Below the pieces are notes generated by a model. It had not been told where the DNA came from. It searched no databases and was given only the letters and a program-made list of their open reading frames with translations. A stretch of DNA of 32,029 bases, from positions 1 to 32,029 of the forward strand of contig JAIRUQ010000048.1 in the NCBI GenBank assembly GCA_031254315.1, read 5' to 3'. This DNA comes from Treponema sp. (lineage in GTDB: Bacteria; Spirochaetota; Spirochaetia; Treponematales; Breznakiellaceae). Positions 1 through 6,133 of the stretch are shown here, in pieces (position 1 is the first letter of the stretch; every line of letters starts with the position of its first letter). Made by a program: the position numbers and the translations under genes.

Positions 1-33
1 CTACGCTCGCTCCCACGCCATGCTCCACCCATA

Positions 34-83
34 GTTTGCCAGCCATGGTCTTGCTTCGTAAGCCCTTGTTCGGGCTGGCAAAC
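34..83. repeat. GC-rich inverted repeat (hairpin)
   Basis: GTTTGCCAGCC at 34-44 is the exact reverse complement of GGCTGGCAAAC at 73-83, with a 28-base loop. It lies about 150 bases upstream of the first gene. No T-run follows, so it is not an obvious intrinsic terminator. It resembles the other GC-rich palindromes of this AT-rich end of the window in style, but not in exact sequence. Confidence 0.6.
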
Positions 84-171
84 CGTCACCAACAGCCCGG
101 CGTAAGGCGACATTTGTGCCAGAGTGACTATGAAATTAGTGGCGATATTCAATATAATAGTAGATTCTTAC

Positions 172-199
172 TTGACAATTTTTTAAATAATATTATATT
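172..199 (+). promoter_or_regulatory. Sigma70-like promoter of first secreted-protein gene
   Basis: TTGACA at 172-177 and TATATT at 194-199 are separated by 16 bases, about 35 bases upstream of the start codon at 235. A closely similar arrangement precedes the next gene, at 1690-1717, including the same ACTTGAC context. Confidence 0.5.
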
Positions 200-234
200 G
201 ATGTAAATGTTTAAATTATAAAGAGAGGAAGCAT

Positions 235-1506
235 ATGAAAAATTTATTTATTCGTGGCGAGGGTTTAATACCCCGCCCCTTTGGGGCGGTTAAAAAGGTA
301 TTAAATCCGAGTCCAATACCTCTTAAGAACAACATACCCCGCTGCTCTGCGGCGGGGTTGTTGATTATTATGTTTTTATTAAACTTAATAAATTTATATT
401 CCACAGACCAAATAGATGATTTTATAATATATAACGATGAAATTTGCAGACTTCAGATAAGCTGGGCATATCCAAGTCCCTTAGAAACATATGAAGAAAA
501 TAATTACAAATTTACTGCTTATTCAACGGCAAATTATCGAGGTTTTATTGCAACTTGGAGAATTGATAATGAATTAATGTATTTGGATAAAGTTGAAGAT
601 GGGAATCAACAAGAGATTCAATTAAATAATATTTTTTATAACAACCTAGTAATTAATAATAGTATATTTGCACAATGGTTTTCTGGTTTTCTAATGATAA
701 AATCATCACCAGAAAGGGTATGGCATGAATCACCTTATAGTGAAGAACCATTTTACGTTATTGTCTACAGAAATATTGCAATCCTTGAGATTAGGAATGG
801 TATGGTAATAAATGAAAATCAATATCCAGAAAGAGAATTCTGGAATATAGCTAATGTAATTACAAGATATAATTCGATTAACAATAATGATAGTTTTGAA
901 TTGATTTATAATTATTTGAATTACATTAATAATATTACACCTACTTTTCCAAGTAGTAATACTATTCAGCAAATTTATTCTATTGATGATTTTGATATAT
1001 TTCTTGATAGAAATGTTACAAGACAGATAAGAATACCTTTAACAAATTATTGTTTAATAGAAGGAGCTACAATAAATTTCTCTAGAATTGGCGCATTTAT
1101 TTCATCGGACTTATTAATAGATGAATCAAAATATTTATTAGTCTTGGAAATGGGGGCATCAAATGTACCATTGGGTGAATGGTCAAACTATACATCTGGA
1201 GCAGTTCAAATTATAATTGGTCTTGACAATATATCAGTTAATACAAGTATTGTTTTGACAGTTAATGATACAGATAAGGTTAAATTTATAAATAATTGGG
1301 CTAGATATAGATCGGAACAAACAATAGATATTAATATTGAAATTTTAAATATTGAAGACAATCAAATTCAGTTAAAAGGTGTAATTATTTTAGAATCATT
1401 TGCTCCATATACTTATCAAAGGGTAGAACTTAATAATTTGTTTCCAATATATTCAATAAGTGAATATTTGGAAATTAAGGAAAGAAATAGAAGAGGAACA
1501 TATTAA
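235..1506 (+). CDS. Hypothetical secreted protein with palindromic insert in signal peptide
   Basis: 423-residue protein I do not recognise. It is very rich in Asn and Ile and its DNA is AT-rich, unlike the housekeeping genes further along. ATG 235 has a good ribosome-binding site (AGAGGAAG). The N-terminus is odd. MKNLFI is followed by about 37 arginine-, proline- and glycine-containing residues encoded by a GC-rich palindromic element, and only then by IIMFLLNLINLYS, which reads as the hydrophobic core of a signal peptide ending near residue 60. Removing residues 7-43 would restore an ordinary signal peptide (MKNLFI joined to IIMFLL), so the element probably inserted in frame. Translation might alternatively restart at ATG 370. 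The remainder looks like a soluble extracytoplasmic domain with many aromatic residues and no repeat. Its own promoter and the promoter of the next gene suggest a separate transcript. Confidence 0.75.
   Translation: MKNLFIRGEGLIPRPFGAVKKVLNPSPIPLKNNIPRCSAAGLLIIMFLLNLINLYSTDQIDDFIIYNDEICRLQISWAYPSPLETYEENNYKFTAYSTANYRGFIATWRIDNELMYLDKVEDGNQQEIQLNNIFYNNLVINNSIFAQWFSGFLMIKSSPERVWHESPYSEEPFYVIVYRNIAILEIRNGMVINENQYPEREFWNIANVITRYNSINNNDSFELIYNYLNYINNITPTFPSSNTIQQIYSIDDFDIFLDRNVTRQIRIPLTNYCLIEGATINFSRIGAFISSDLLIDESKYLLVLEMGASNVPLGEWSNYTSGAVQIIIGLDNISVNTSIVLTVNDTDKVKFINNWARYRSEQTIDINIEILNIEDNQIQLKGVIILESFAPYTYQRVELNNLFPIYSISEYLEIKERNRRGTY
253..363 (+). repeat. Palindromic element inserted in frame in a CDS
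   Basis: Two adjacent GC-rich hairpins. The first has nested arms: TTTAATACC (264-272) pairs with GGTATTAAA (297-305), and CCGCCCC (273-279) pairs with GGGGCGG (283-289) around a TTT loop. The second pairs AACAAC plus CCCGC (328-342, with a short bulge) with GCGGGGTTGTT (352-362). Both hairpins contain ATACCCCGC. The 111-base block is a multiple of three and interrupts a signal-peptide coding sequence without stops, in the manner of the Rickettsia palindromic elements. The exact insertion boundaries are inferred. Confidence 0.6.
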
Positions 1507-1735
1507 TTTAATGAAGAAAAGATATTCGAAATGCTCCAAAATAATTATATAATAGCAAAAACTGTACTTAACAGACTGTATATACTTCGCCGCCTTTCGG
1601 TGGCTAGACTCCGAAAAACCGCAGTCAGGCAAACACTTTGAGCCTGTCCTAAGCGCCATCTATAACTGAAATTATAGGCATAATTCTACTTGACGAAATA
1701 GATATTTCAAATATAATAATACATGGAGGAATAAA
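1507..1735. other. Intergenic region with palindromic element
   Basis: No supported gene. It contains a short GC-rich hairpin, GCCGCC-TTTC-GGTGGC (1589-1604, one G-T pair), and a weak CAGGC/GCCTG pair (1626-1646). The promoter and ribosome-binding site (GGAGGA) of the following SPOR-domain gene close the region. The GCCGCC core recalls the hairpin at 3653-3680. Confidence 0.45.
1690..1717 (+). promoter_or_regulatory. Sigma70-like promoter of SPOR-domain gene
   Basis: TTGACG (1690-1695), a 16-base spacer and a consensus TATAAT (1712-1717) lie 18 bases before ATG 1736. The GGAGGA ribosome-binding site falls in between, so the leader would be very short. Confidence 0.55.
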
Positions 1736-2701
1736 ATGAAACGTTTCTTTATTGTCATAAATTTACTTTTCTTGACTATTTGTTGTTTTTCTCAACAGAA
1801 TATGCCGAATAGAATAATTGGTCGAATCCCTGATGTTAATAGTACAAGATTATATCAAATACAGGTTGGGGCTTTTATAAGTATTCAAAATGCGGAAAAT
1901 GCATATTTAAGATTACAAAGAGGAGGATTTACACCTGTTTATGAGAAATATTTAAACTTTACCAGAGTAATGATTACAGGAATCCCTGCATCTCAAGTAT
2001 CAGCTAACTTAATCAGAATTAAACAAATAGGATTTAATGAAGTAATAATCAGGGAAGATAATAATAGAAATACAATATCAGAAAAATGGGAGATAACTAC
2101 ACCGGGAAGTACTTATTTATCTTTTGAATTTAATCATGACAATAATTATATAGCTATTGAAAATTCCGCGCCGGGGGAAGAAGAACGTATTCACTTTGGT
2201 GAGTACACTATGCCCTCAAGAGATGTTATCCAAATGGATGATTTAGGTGTTTTGAGAATTGAGGCAGATAATAGTAATAACGTAAATCTTTCTTTTTCTC
2301 CGATAGATGAACCGGAAAGGGCAGACAGGTTTACAGCTTCAAAAGCACAAAGAATGCCTGAATCTGCGGAAATAGATTTATTTTGCAGGACATGGAGAGT
2401 TGTAAATTGTTCTAACCCAGAAAACATAGGAAACTTATTATTTATTTCCAATGCGGGAACATATTTTTTTACAACACCAGATGGCGAATCAAATGGTTTA
2501 TCACAATGGAGATGGTACGGTGATACGCACGGAGAATTTGAATATTCACATGATAATTGGGGGCATTATGGCAGAGTAAGAATATTGGAGTTATCAAGAA
2601 ATTCTCTTAAAATACGTGATCCGGGGTTTCTTAATATTATTCCGGGATATTCATCAGCAGGTTTGAATGTTTATTGGGAACTTGTTCCAATGAACCGTTA
2701 A
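1736..2701 (+). CDS. Secreted SPOR-domain protein with lipocalin-like tail
   Basis: 321 residues. The N-terminus is a clear signal sequence (MKRFFIVINLLFLTICCFS). The paired cysteines could act as a relaxed spirochaetal lipobox, but ordinary cleavage is equally possible. Residues about 38-105 form a SPOR domain: YQIQVGAFISIQNAENA, then a GFTPVYE strand and a VMITGIP strand. SPOR domains bind peptidoglycan stripped of stem peptides, so a periplasmic, cell-wall-associated role is likely. The C-terminal part (about 220-321), with repeated W, G and Y in short strands, looks like a small beta-barrel (lipocalin-like), but I cannot assign a ligand. ATG 1736 follows GGAGGA and a good promoter. Start and SPOR assignment are fairly secure; the exact function is unknown. 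Confidence 0.8.
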   Translation: MKRFFIVINLLFLTICCFSQQNMPNRIIGRIPDVNSTRLYQIQVGAFISIQNAENAYLRLQRGGFTPVYEKYLNFTRVMITGIPASQVSANLIRIKQIGFNEVIIREDNNRNTISEKWEITTPGSTYLSFEFNHDNNYIAIENSAPGEEERIHFGEYTMPSRDVIQMDDLGVLRIEADNSNNVNLSFSPIDEPERADRFTASKAQRMPESAEIDLFCRTWRVVNCSNPENIGNLLFISNAGTYFFTTPDGESNGLSQWRWYGDTHGEFEYSHDNWGHYGRVRILELSRNSLKIRDPGFLNIIPGYSSAGLNVYWELVPMNR

Positions 2702-2741
2702 TCTTGAAACATTACAATGAACTTTTTGGGGGAATAAATAG

Positions 2742-3539
2742 ATTAAGCGCATATCCATAATCATCATAATAGCTCTTTTGTTCTTCTCCTGTGAAAATAA
2801 AAAAATGAACAATGAGCCTGTTTCCCTGGAAGAAAGCGGCATAAAAACTATTCATATATTCACAGCCCTGTGTGATAATAGATATCAGAATATTGTCCGT
2901 GTACCGGCGGCGCTTGGCAATGGTCAAAACCACAATTCAAATTTATATTGGGGAGCGCTTTACGGTGTTCGTACATTTTTTAAGAAAAGTAATGAATGGG
3001 AATTACTTACAACCAACAGAATAAATAACGTTATACTCGAAAGACTTGTTTTTAAGCATACCCAGGAAAATTATTACTTGATAGCCGATGCTTATAACGG
3101 ACGATATATCAAGCAATGTACTCAGGATTTTTTGAATAGTAGTTGTGGAAATAAAAAAGACACTTTAAGAATTAACGGTAAAACACTGGGTATTGACGGC
3201 AATGCTTCTCTTGTGGTCTACGTTGGTCATGACGGATTAATGGATTTTCAACTATCCGAAACTTTTATAAACACAGATGAAAAAAAGCGTGATGTGATTA
3301 TATTGGCATGTTACAGTAAACGTTATTTTGCCCCTCATCTGGAAGAGGCAAATGTAAACCCGTTAGTTTGGACTAGTCATTTAATGAGTCCCGAAGCCTA
3401 TACACTGCACGACGCTATAACAGGATATATCAACGGAGAAGCCAATGAAGATATTCGCCAAAGAGCGGCGGAGGCATACGCTCAATATCAAAAATGCAGT
3501 ATAAACGCGGCAAAAGGATTGCTGGTAACAGATTGGTAA
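2742..3539 (+). CDS. Lipoprotein with caspase-like (clan CD) His/Cys motifs, ATT start
   Basis: About 265 residues if read from ATT 2742. The in-frame TAG at 2739-2741 blocks any longer reading. Only this start gives a proper lipoprotein signal: a KR pair, a run of isoleucines, then the lipobox LFFSC at about residue 17. GGGGGAA lies 7-9 bases upstream. The first conventional start (TTG 2778) would leave only a stub before the lipobox cysteine. The motif VYVGHDG and, about 30 residues later, VIILACYS resemble the catalytic His and Cys strands of clan CD cysteine peptidases (caspase or gingipain fold), so a protease or protease-like fold is plausible but unproven. The DNA is moderately AT-rich. 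Either ATT is a true rare start or ATG has mutated to ATT. Confidence 0.65.
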   Translation: MKRISIIIIIALLFFSCENKKMNNEPVSLEESGIKTIHIFTALCDNRYQNIVRVPAALGNGQNHNSNLYWGALYGVRTFFKKSNEWELLTTNRINNVILERLVFKHTQENYYLIADAYNGRYIKQCTQDFLNSSCGNKKDTLRINGKTLGIDGNASLVVYVGHDGLMDFQLSETFINTDEKKRDVIILACYSKRYFAPHLEEANVNPLVWTSHLMSPEAYTLHDAITGYINGEANEDIRQRAAEAYAQYQKCSINAAKGLLVTDW

Positions 3540-3652
3540 TTTATAAATTAAAATGAATAGACCAAAAGGATTTTTTTAGCATATAAGAATATCCTTTATT
3601 TGAAGATCAGTTTAATGCCTCCCTGCGGTCGGCGAGTGTAAGGAAGATGATT

Positions 3653-3680
3653 GTACAACGCCGCCAAAGGCGGCTTGTAC
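3653..3680. repeat. GCCGCC-type palindromic element
   Basis: A nearly continuous hairpin: GTACAA (3653-3658), one bulged C, GCCGCC (3660-3665), AAA loop, GGCGGC (3669-3674), TTGTAC (3675-3680). It gives 12 base pairs and shares the GCCGCC core with the element at 1589-1604. Confidence 0.7.
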
Positions 3681-3689
3681 TTACCCCGT

Positions 3690-3704
3690 CGGACTTTCAG
3701 TCCG
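3690..3704. repeat. CGGACT/AGTCCG hairpin, copy 1
   Basis: CGGACT (3690-3695), TTC loop, AGTCCG (3699-3704). The same six-base arms recur 110 bases downstream with a different loop, as expected when a stem is conserved in a repeat family. Confidence 0.6.
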
Positions 3705-3813
3705 CGCTCTGCTCCACGGAGGCTCATTATTAAGTTTTTATATCTTTTAATTGACTTATTCGAGACCCCGGTTGGTTCTCTCACAAGTCCTGTTTTTTCA
3801 GACTATAAGCCTG

Positions 3814-3827
3814 CGGACTAAAGTCCG
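3814..3827. repeat. CGGACT/AGTCCG hairpin, copy 2
   Basis: CGGACT (3814-3819), AA loop, AGTCCG (3822-3827). The arms are identical to those at 3690-3704. Confidence 0.6.
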
Positions 3828-3886
3828 GCAAAAATGCGATTTTTATAGGGAAGTTGTTCAGAAATTGAAGTTTCCGCACATTCAAT

Positions 3887-4444
3887 CTAAGCTTCAATAT
3901 ATGTAACTTTTGTCATATCAAGTTCATGCGGTTCTTTTTCGCTTTTTGCCTTCCCTACCAAGACAGAGATGCCGAAGTCATAGCCGTCAGGGAATTTTAA
4001 TCGCTTCTTAAAATCGCCGCCCTTTGAACCGGAAAACGGTATGCCTGCCATGCCGCAGATAACGCTACCCAAACCAAGCGAATGGGCGGCAAGCGCGATG
4101 TTTTGGCTTAGTATGCCGCAGTCCATTGCGGCAGGAGCTGAACTGCTTGTTGTAACTACAATCAAACATGGAGCGTTGTAAAAAAGTTTTCCGCCCCTCG
4201 ACATCATGCGCTCATAACTTGATTTGTCATCAGCGGCAGAAAGAATTTTCATTCCTTCGGCGTCAATTTCGTCTATCAAAGTCTTGTCCGTAACTACTAT
4301 AACTTGCCACGGCTGACGGTTCATGCCGCTGGGAGAAGCCAGAGCGGCTTCTACAATGGCTTTTATATCCGAGCCTGAAAGCGGCGTGCCGGTAAAATCG
4401 CGGCATGAATAGCGTTTTGCGATAGTTTTCAAAGTTTCATTCAT
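3887..4444 (-). CDS. Nitroreductase family protein
   Basis: 185 residues, typical of short FMN-dependent nitroreductase-family oxidoreductases that use NAD(P)H to reduce nitro compounds, quinones or flavins. The N-terminal RYSCRDF and the SPSGMNRQPWQVIVV stretch (about 37-51) are the FMN-phosphate and FMN-binding hallmarks of the family. LGLGSVICGMAG near 125-135 is the conserved second FMN-binding region. The start ATG (4442-4444) is preceded on the minus strand by AAAGGAGAC. It is transcribed away from mnmA, so 4445-4569 must hold promoters for both. The physiological substrate cannot be read from sequence. Confidence 0.9.
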   Translation of the reverse strand: MNETLKTIAKRYSCRDFTGTPLSGSDIKAIVEAALASPSGMNRQPWQVIVVTDKTLIDEIDAEGMKILSAADDKSSYERMMSRGGKLFYNAPCLIVVTTSSSAPAAMDCGILSQNIALAAHSLGLGSVICGMAGIPFSGSKGGDFKKRLKFPDGYDFGISVLVGKAKSEKEPHELDMTKVTYIEA

Positions 4445-4569
4445 AACTGTCTCCTTTTAGCTTTATGAATTCTGCGCTAATAATAACATAAACTTTGCGA
4501 TAGCGCCAGACGTAAAATACGCTTATCATCTGTGCTCCCTTATGATATGCTAATCTTGTGAGTGATTTC

Positions 4570-5628
4570 ATGAATAAACGGGCTTTAATCGCAATGTCAG
4601 GCGGAGTGGACAGCGCCGTGGCGGCAATTCTTATGAAGTCGGCGGGCTATGAATGTATCGGCGCAACCATGAAGCTGATTGCCAACGGCGGAAGCAAGTG
4701 CTGTTCACTGGAAGACATTAACGATGCCCGCGCCGCCGCATATAAACTGGAAATCCCCCACTATGTGCTTAACTATACGCAGGATTTTACTAAATGTGTC
4801 ATTGAGCCTTTTATCGAAAGTTATGAAAAAGGTGAAACTCCCAATCCCTGCATTGAATGTAACCGTTATCTGAAATTTTCACTTCTGCTCCGCCGTGCGT
4901 TTGAACTGGAAGCCGGAAAACTTGTAACAGGACACTACGCTCAAATAGAAAAGTCAGGGGATCGCCTGCTTTTAAAAAAAGGAAAAGACATACATAAAGA
5001 TCAAAGTTATGTGCTATATATGATGAATCAGAATGCGCTCTCCCATACGGTTTTCCCTTTGGGGAATCTTACAAAAACAGAAGTGCGTGAAATTGCCGCA
5101 GAAAACGGTCTTTCTAACGCAGAGAAGGAAGAGAGCCAAGATATTTGTTTTGTTGATAACGAAGATTACGCCGATTTTATCGAGCGCTACACGGGAAAGA
5201 CTTTTCCTGAAGGCGACATCACCGACACAGAGGGAAAACTTTTGGGACGCCACCGTGGGCTTATCCGCTATACTCCGGGACAACGACGTGGGGTAGGGGT
5301 AGCCTGTAATTTTCCCGTCTATGTGGCGGCAAAAAACATTGAAACTAATACGCTGGTGATTGGCGGCGAAGATACGCTTTATTCTACGAACTGCAATGTT
5401 AGGCAAATAAATCTTATTGCGTGCGAAAATATTTTTCAGCCTCAGCGGCTGATGGTCAAAACAAGGTATCTTCAAAAAGAGCAATGGGCGACAGTGGAAC
5501 AAACCGGAACGGATAGCGTCCGTGTTGATTTTGAAGAGCCGCAGAGAGCGATTACAGCAGGTCAGGCGGCGGTGTTTTACGATGGGGATGTGGTCGTGGG
5601 CGGCGGAACGATTGTGTCCCCTACATAA
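4570..5628 (+). CDS. mnmA: tRNA-specific 2-thiouridylase MnmA
   Basis: About 352 residues. MnmA adenylates and thiolates U34 in the anticodon of Lys, Glu and Gln tRNAs, taking sulfur from a persulfide relay. The PP-loop ATP motif MSGGVDSA lies at the N-terminus, the first catalytic cysteine is in NPCIECNRYLKF (about residue 98), TGHYAQI and KDQSYVLY follow, and the second catalytic cysteine is in SQDICF (about 196). All family hallmarks are present and the length is normal. I chose ATG 4570 (MNKRALIAMSGG) because family members begin just before the PP-loop and GTGAG lies 7 bases upstream. GTG 4558 would add four residues with no ribosome-binding site. The 3' end overlaps the convergent J-domain gene by 8 bases. 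Confidence 0.96.
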   Translation: MNKRALIAMSGGVDSAVAAILMKSAGYECIGATMKLIANGGSKCCSLEDINDARAAAYKLEIPHYVLNYTQDFTKCVIEPFIESYEKGETPNPCIECNRYLKFSLLLRRAFELEAGKLVTGHYAQIEKSGDRLLLKKGKDIHKDQSYVLYMMNQNALSHTVFPLGNLTKTEVREIAAENGLSNAEKEESQDICFVDNEDYADFIERYTGKTFPEGDITDTEGKLLGRHRGLIRYTPGQRRGVGVACNFPVYVAAKNIETNTLVIGGEDTLYSTNCNVRQINLIACENIFQPQRLMVKTRYLQKEQWATVEQTGTDSVRVDFEEPQRAITAGQAAVFYDGDVVVGGGTIVSPT

Positions 5629-6130
5629 CATTTAATCCCATTTCATTAACAAATTTATTGCTGTCTATTATTTGATTGTTTTCTTCTACGTTGAAATTCT
5701 CATAACTTTTATAGAGTTTTTTCAGTAACTTTAATTTGTTTTTTGCGTCATCTGTCCATTGCGATTTTGGGTATTCATTTATTACTTTTTCAAAGTAATA
5801 AGACGCGCTATTAAAAGATATAAATATATTGTTTAAAATAACCAATTGCTCTTTATATGTTTTTGTTTCATAAGTTTTATCAGTATTTCTTTTATAAAAT
5901 TTGTCAGGATGAATATTTTTATAATATTTTATTCCGTATTTATAATATTCGTAGGCTTGGTCATTGTTTTTCATTAACGGATTGTTTTCCGCGTTTATTT
6001 GCTCTAATTTTTCATTTAATTTTATCGTTATTTCATTGTATAATTTTTCCAAATATTCATCTCTGCATAAATCAGGATGATATTTTTTTATGAGTTTTTT
6101 TAACTGTTTAATGTAAGTTTCCTTTTCCAT
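5621..6130 (-). CDS. Small J-domain (DnaJ-like) protein
   Basis: 169 residues, AT-rich and lysine-rich. The N-terminal 45 residues look like a compact J-domain: a helix (YIKQLKKLIKKY), the diagnostic HPD tripeptide at about 18-20, then a helix rich in K, E and N. J-domains stimulate the ATPase of an Hsp70 (DnaK). The usual J-domain helix I is reduced or missing. There is no glycine/phenylalanine region or zinc domain, so this is a specialised co-chaperone rather than DnaJ itself. The rest is predicted helical, with repeated Tyr/Lys and a stretch around 105-140 reminiscent of tetratricopeptide-type helices (ASYYFEKVINEYPKSQW). It starts 3 bases after recQ ends, so it is probably co-transcribed with recQ. 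Partner and purpose are unknown. Confidence 0.75.
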   Translation of the reverse strand: MEKETYIKQLKKLIKKYHPDLCRDEYLEKLYNEITIKLNEKLEQINAENNPLMKNNDQAYEYYKYGIKYYKNIHPDKFYKRNTDKTYETKTYKEQLVILNNIFISFNSASYYFEKVINEYPKSQWTDDAKNKLKLLKKLYKSYENFNVEENNQIIDSNKFVNEMGLNVM

Positions 6131-6133
6131 CTA

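Larger units (their letters stand above)
1..234. other. Gene-free leader region with hairpin and promoter
   Basis: No convincing coding sequence is visible. The first 120 bases are GC-rich and contain a perfect 11-bp inverted repeat. The rest turns sharply AT-rich and carries a sigma70-like promoter and the ribosome-binding site AGAGGAAG just before the first gene. The GC-rich part may be the end of a repeat element or the tail of something outside the window; I cannot tell which. Confidence 0.5.
3540..3886. other. Intergenic region rich in small palindromes
   Basis: No credible gene. It contains three GC-rich hairpins (3653-3680, 3690-3704, 3814-3827). The last two have identical arms but different loops. 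The region separates the accessory genes on the left from convergent housekeeping genes on the right. It could hold a terminator for either side, but no stem followed by a clear T-run stands out. Confidence 0.5.

Noticed and set aside
216..404. Minus-strand ORF of 62 codons over the first gene's 5' end
   Set aside because: It consists mostly of the reverse complement of the palindromic element and the AT-rich signal-peptide region. It has no ribosome-binding site or recognisable domain.
3596..3784. Minus-strand 62-codon ORF in the intergenic region
   Set aside because: It is made of the GC-rich hairpins. Arg/Gly/Pro-rich readings of this kind are typical of translated repeats.
3540..3886. 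Possible CRISPR-like or tandem array
   Set aside because: The hairpins are irregularly spaced with different lengths and no constant repeat-spacer unit.
5014..5631. Minus-strand 205-codon ORF across mnmA
   Set aside because: It overlaps the highly conserved mnmA coding sequence completely and has no family resemblance.
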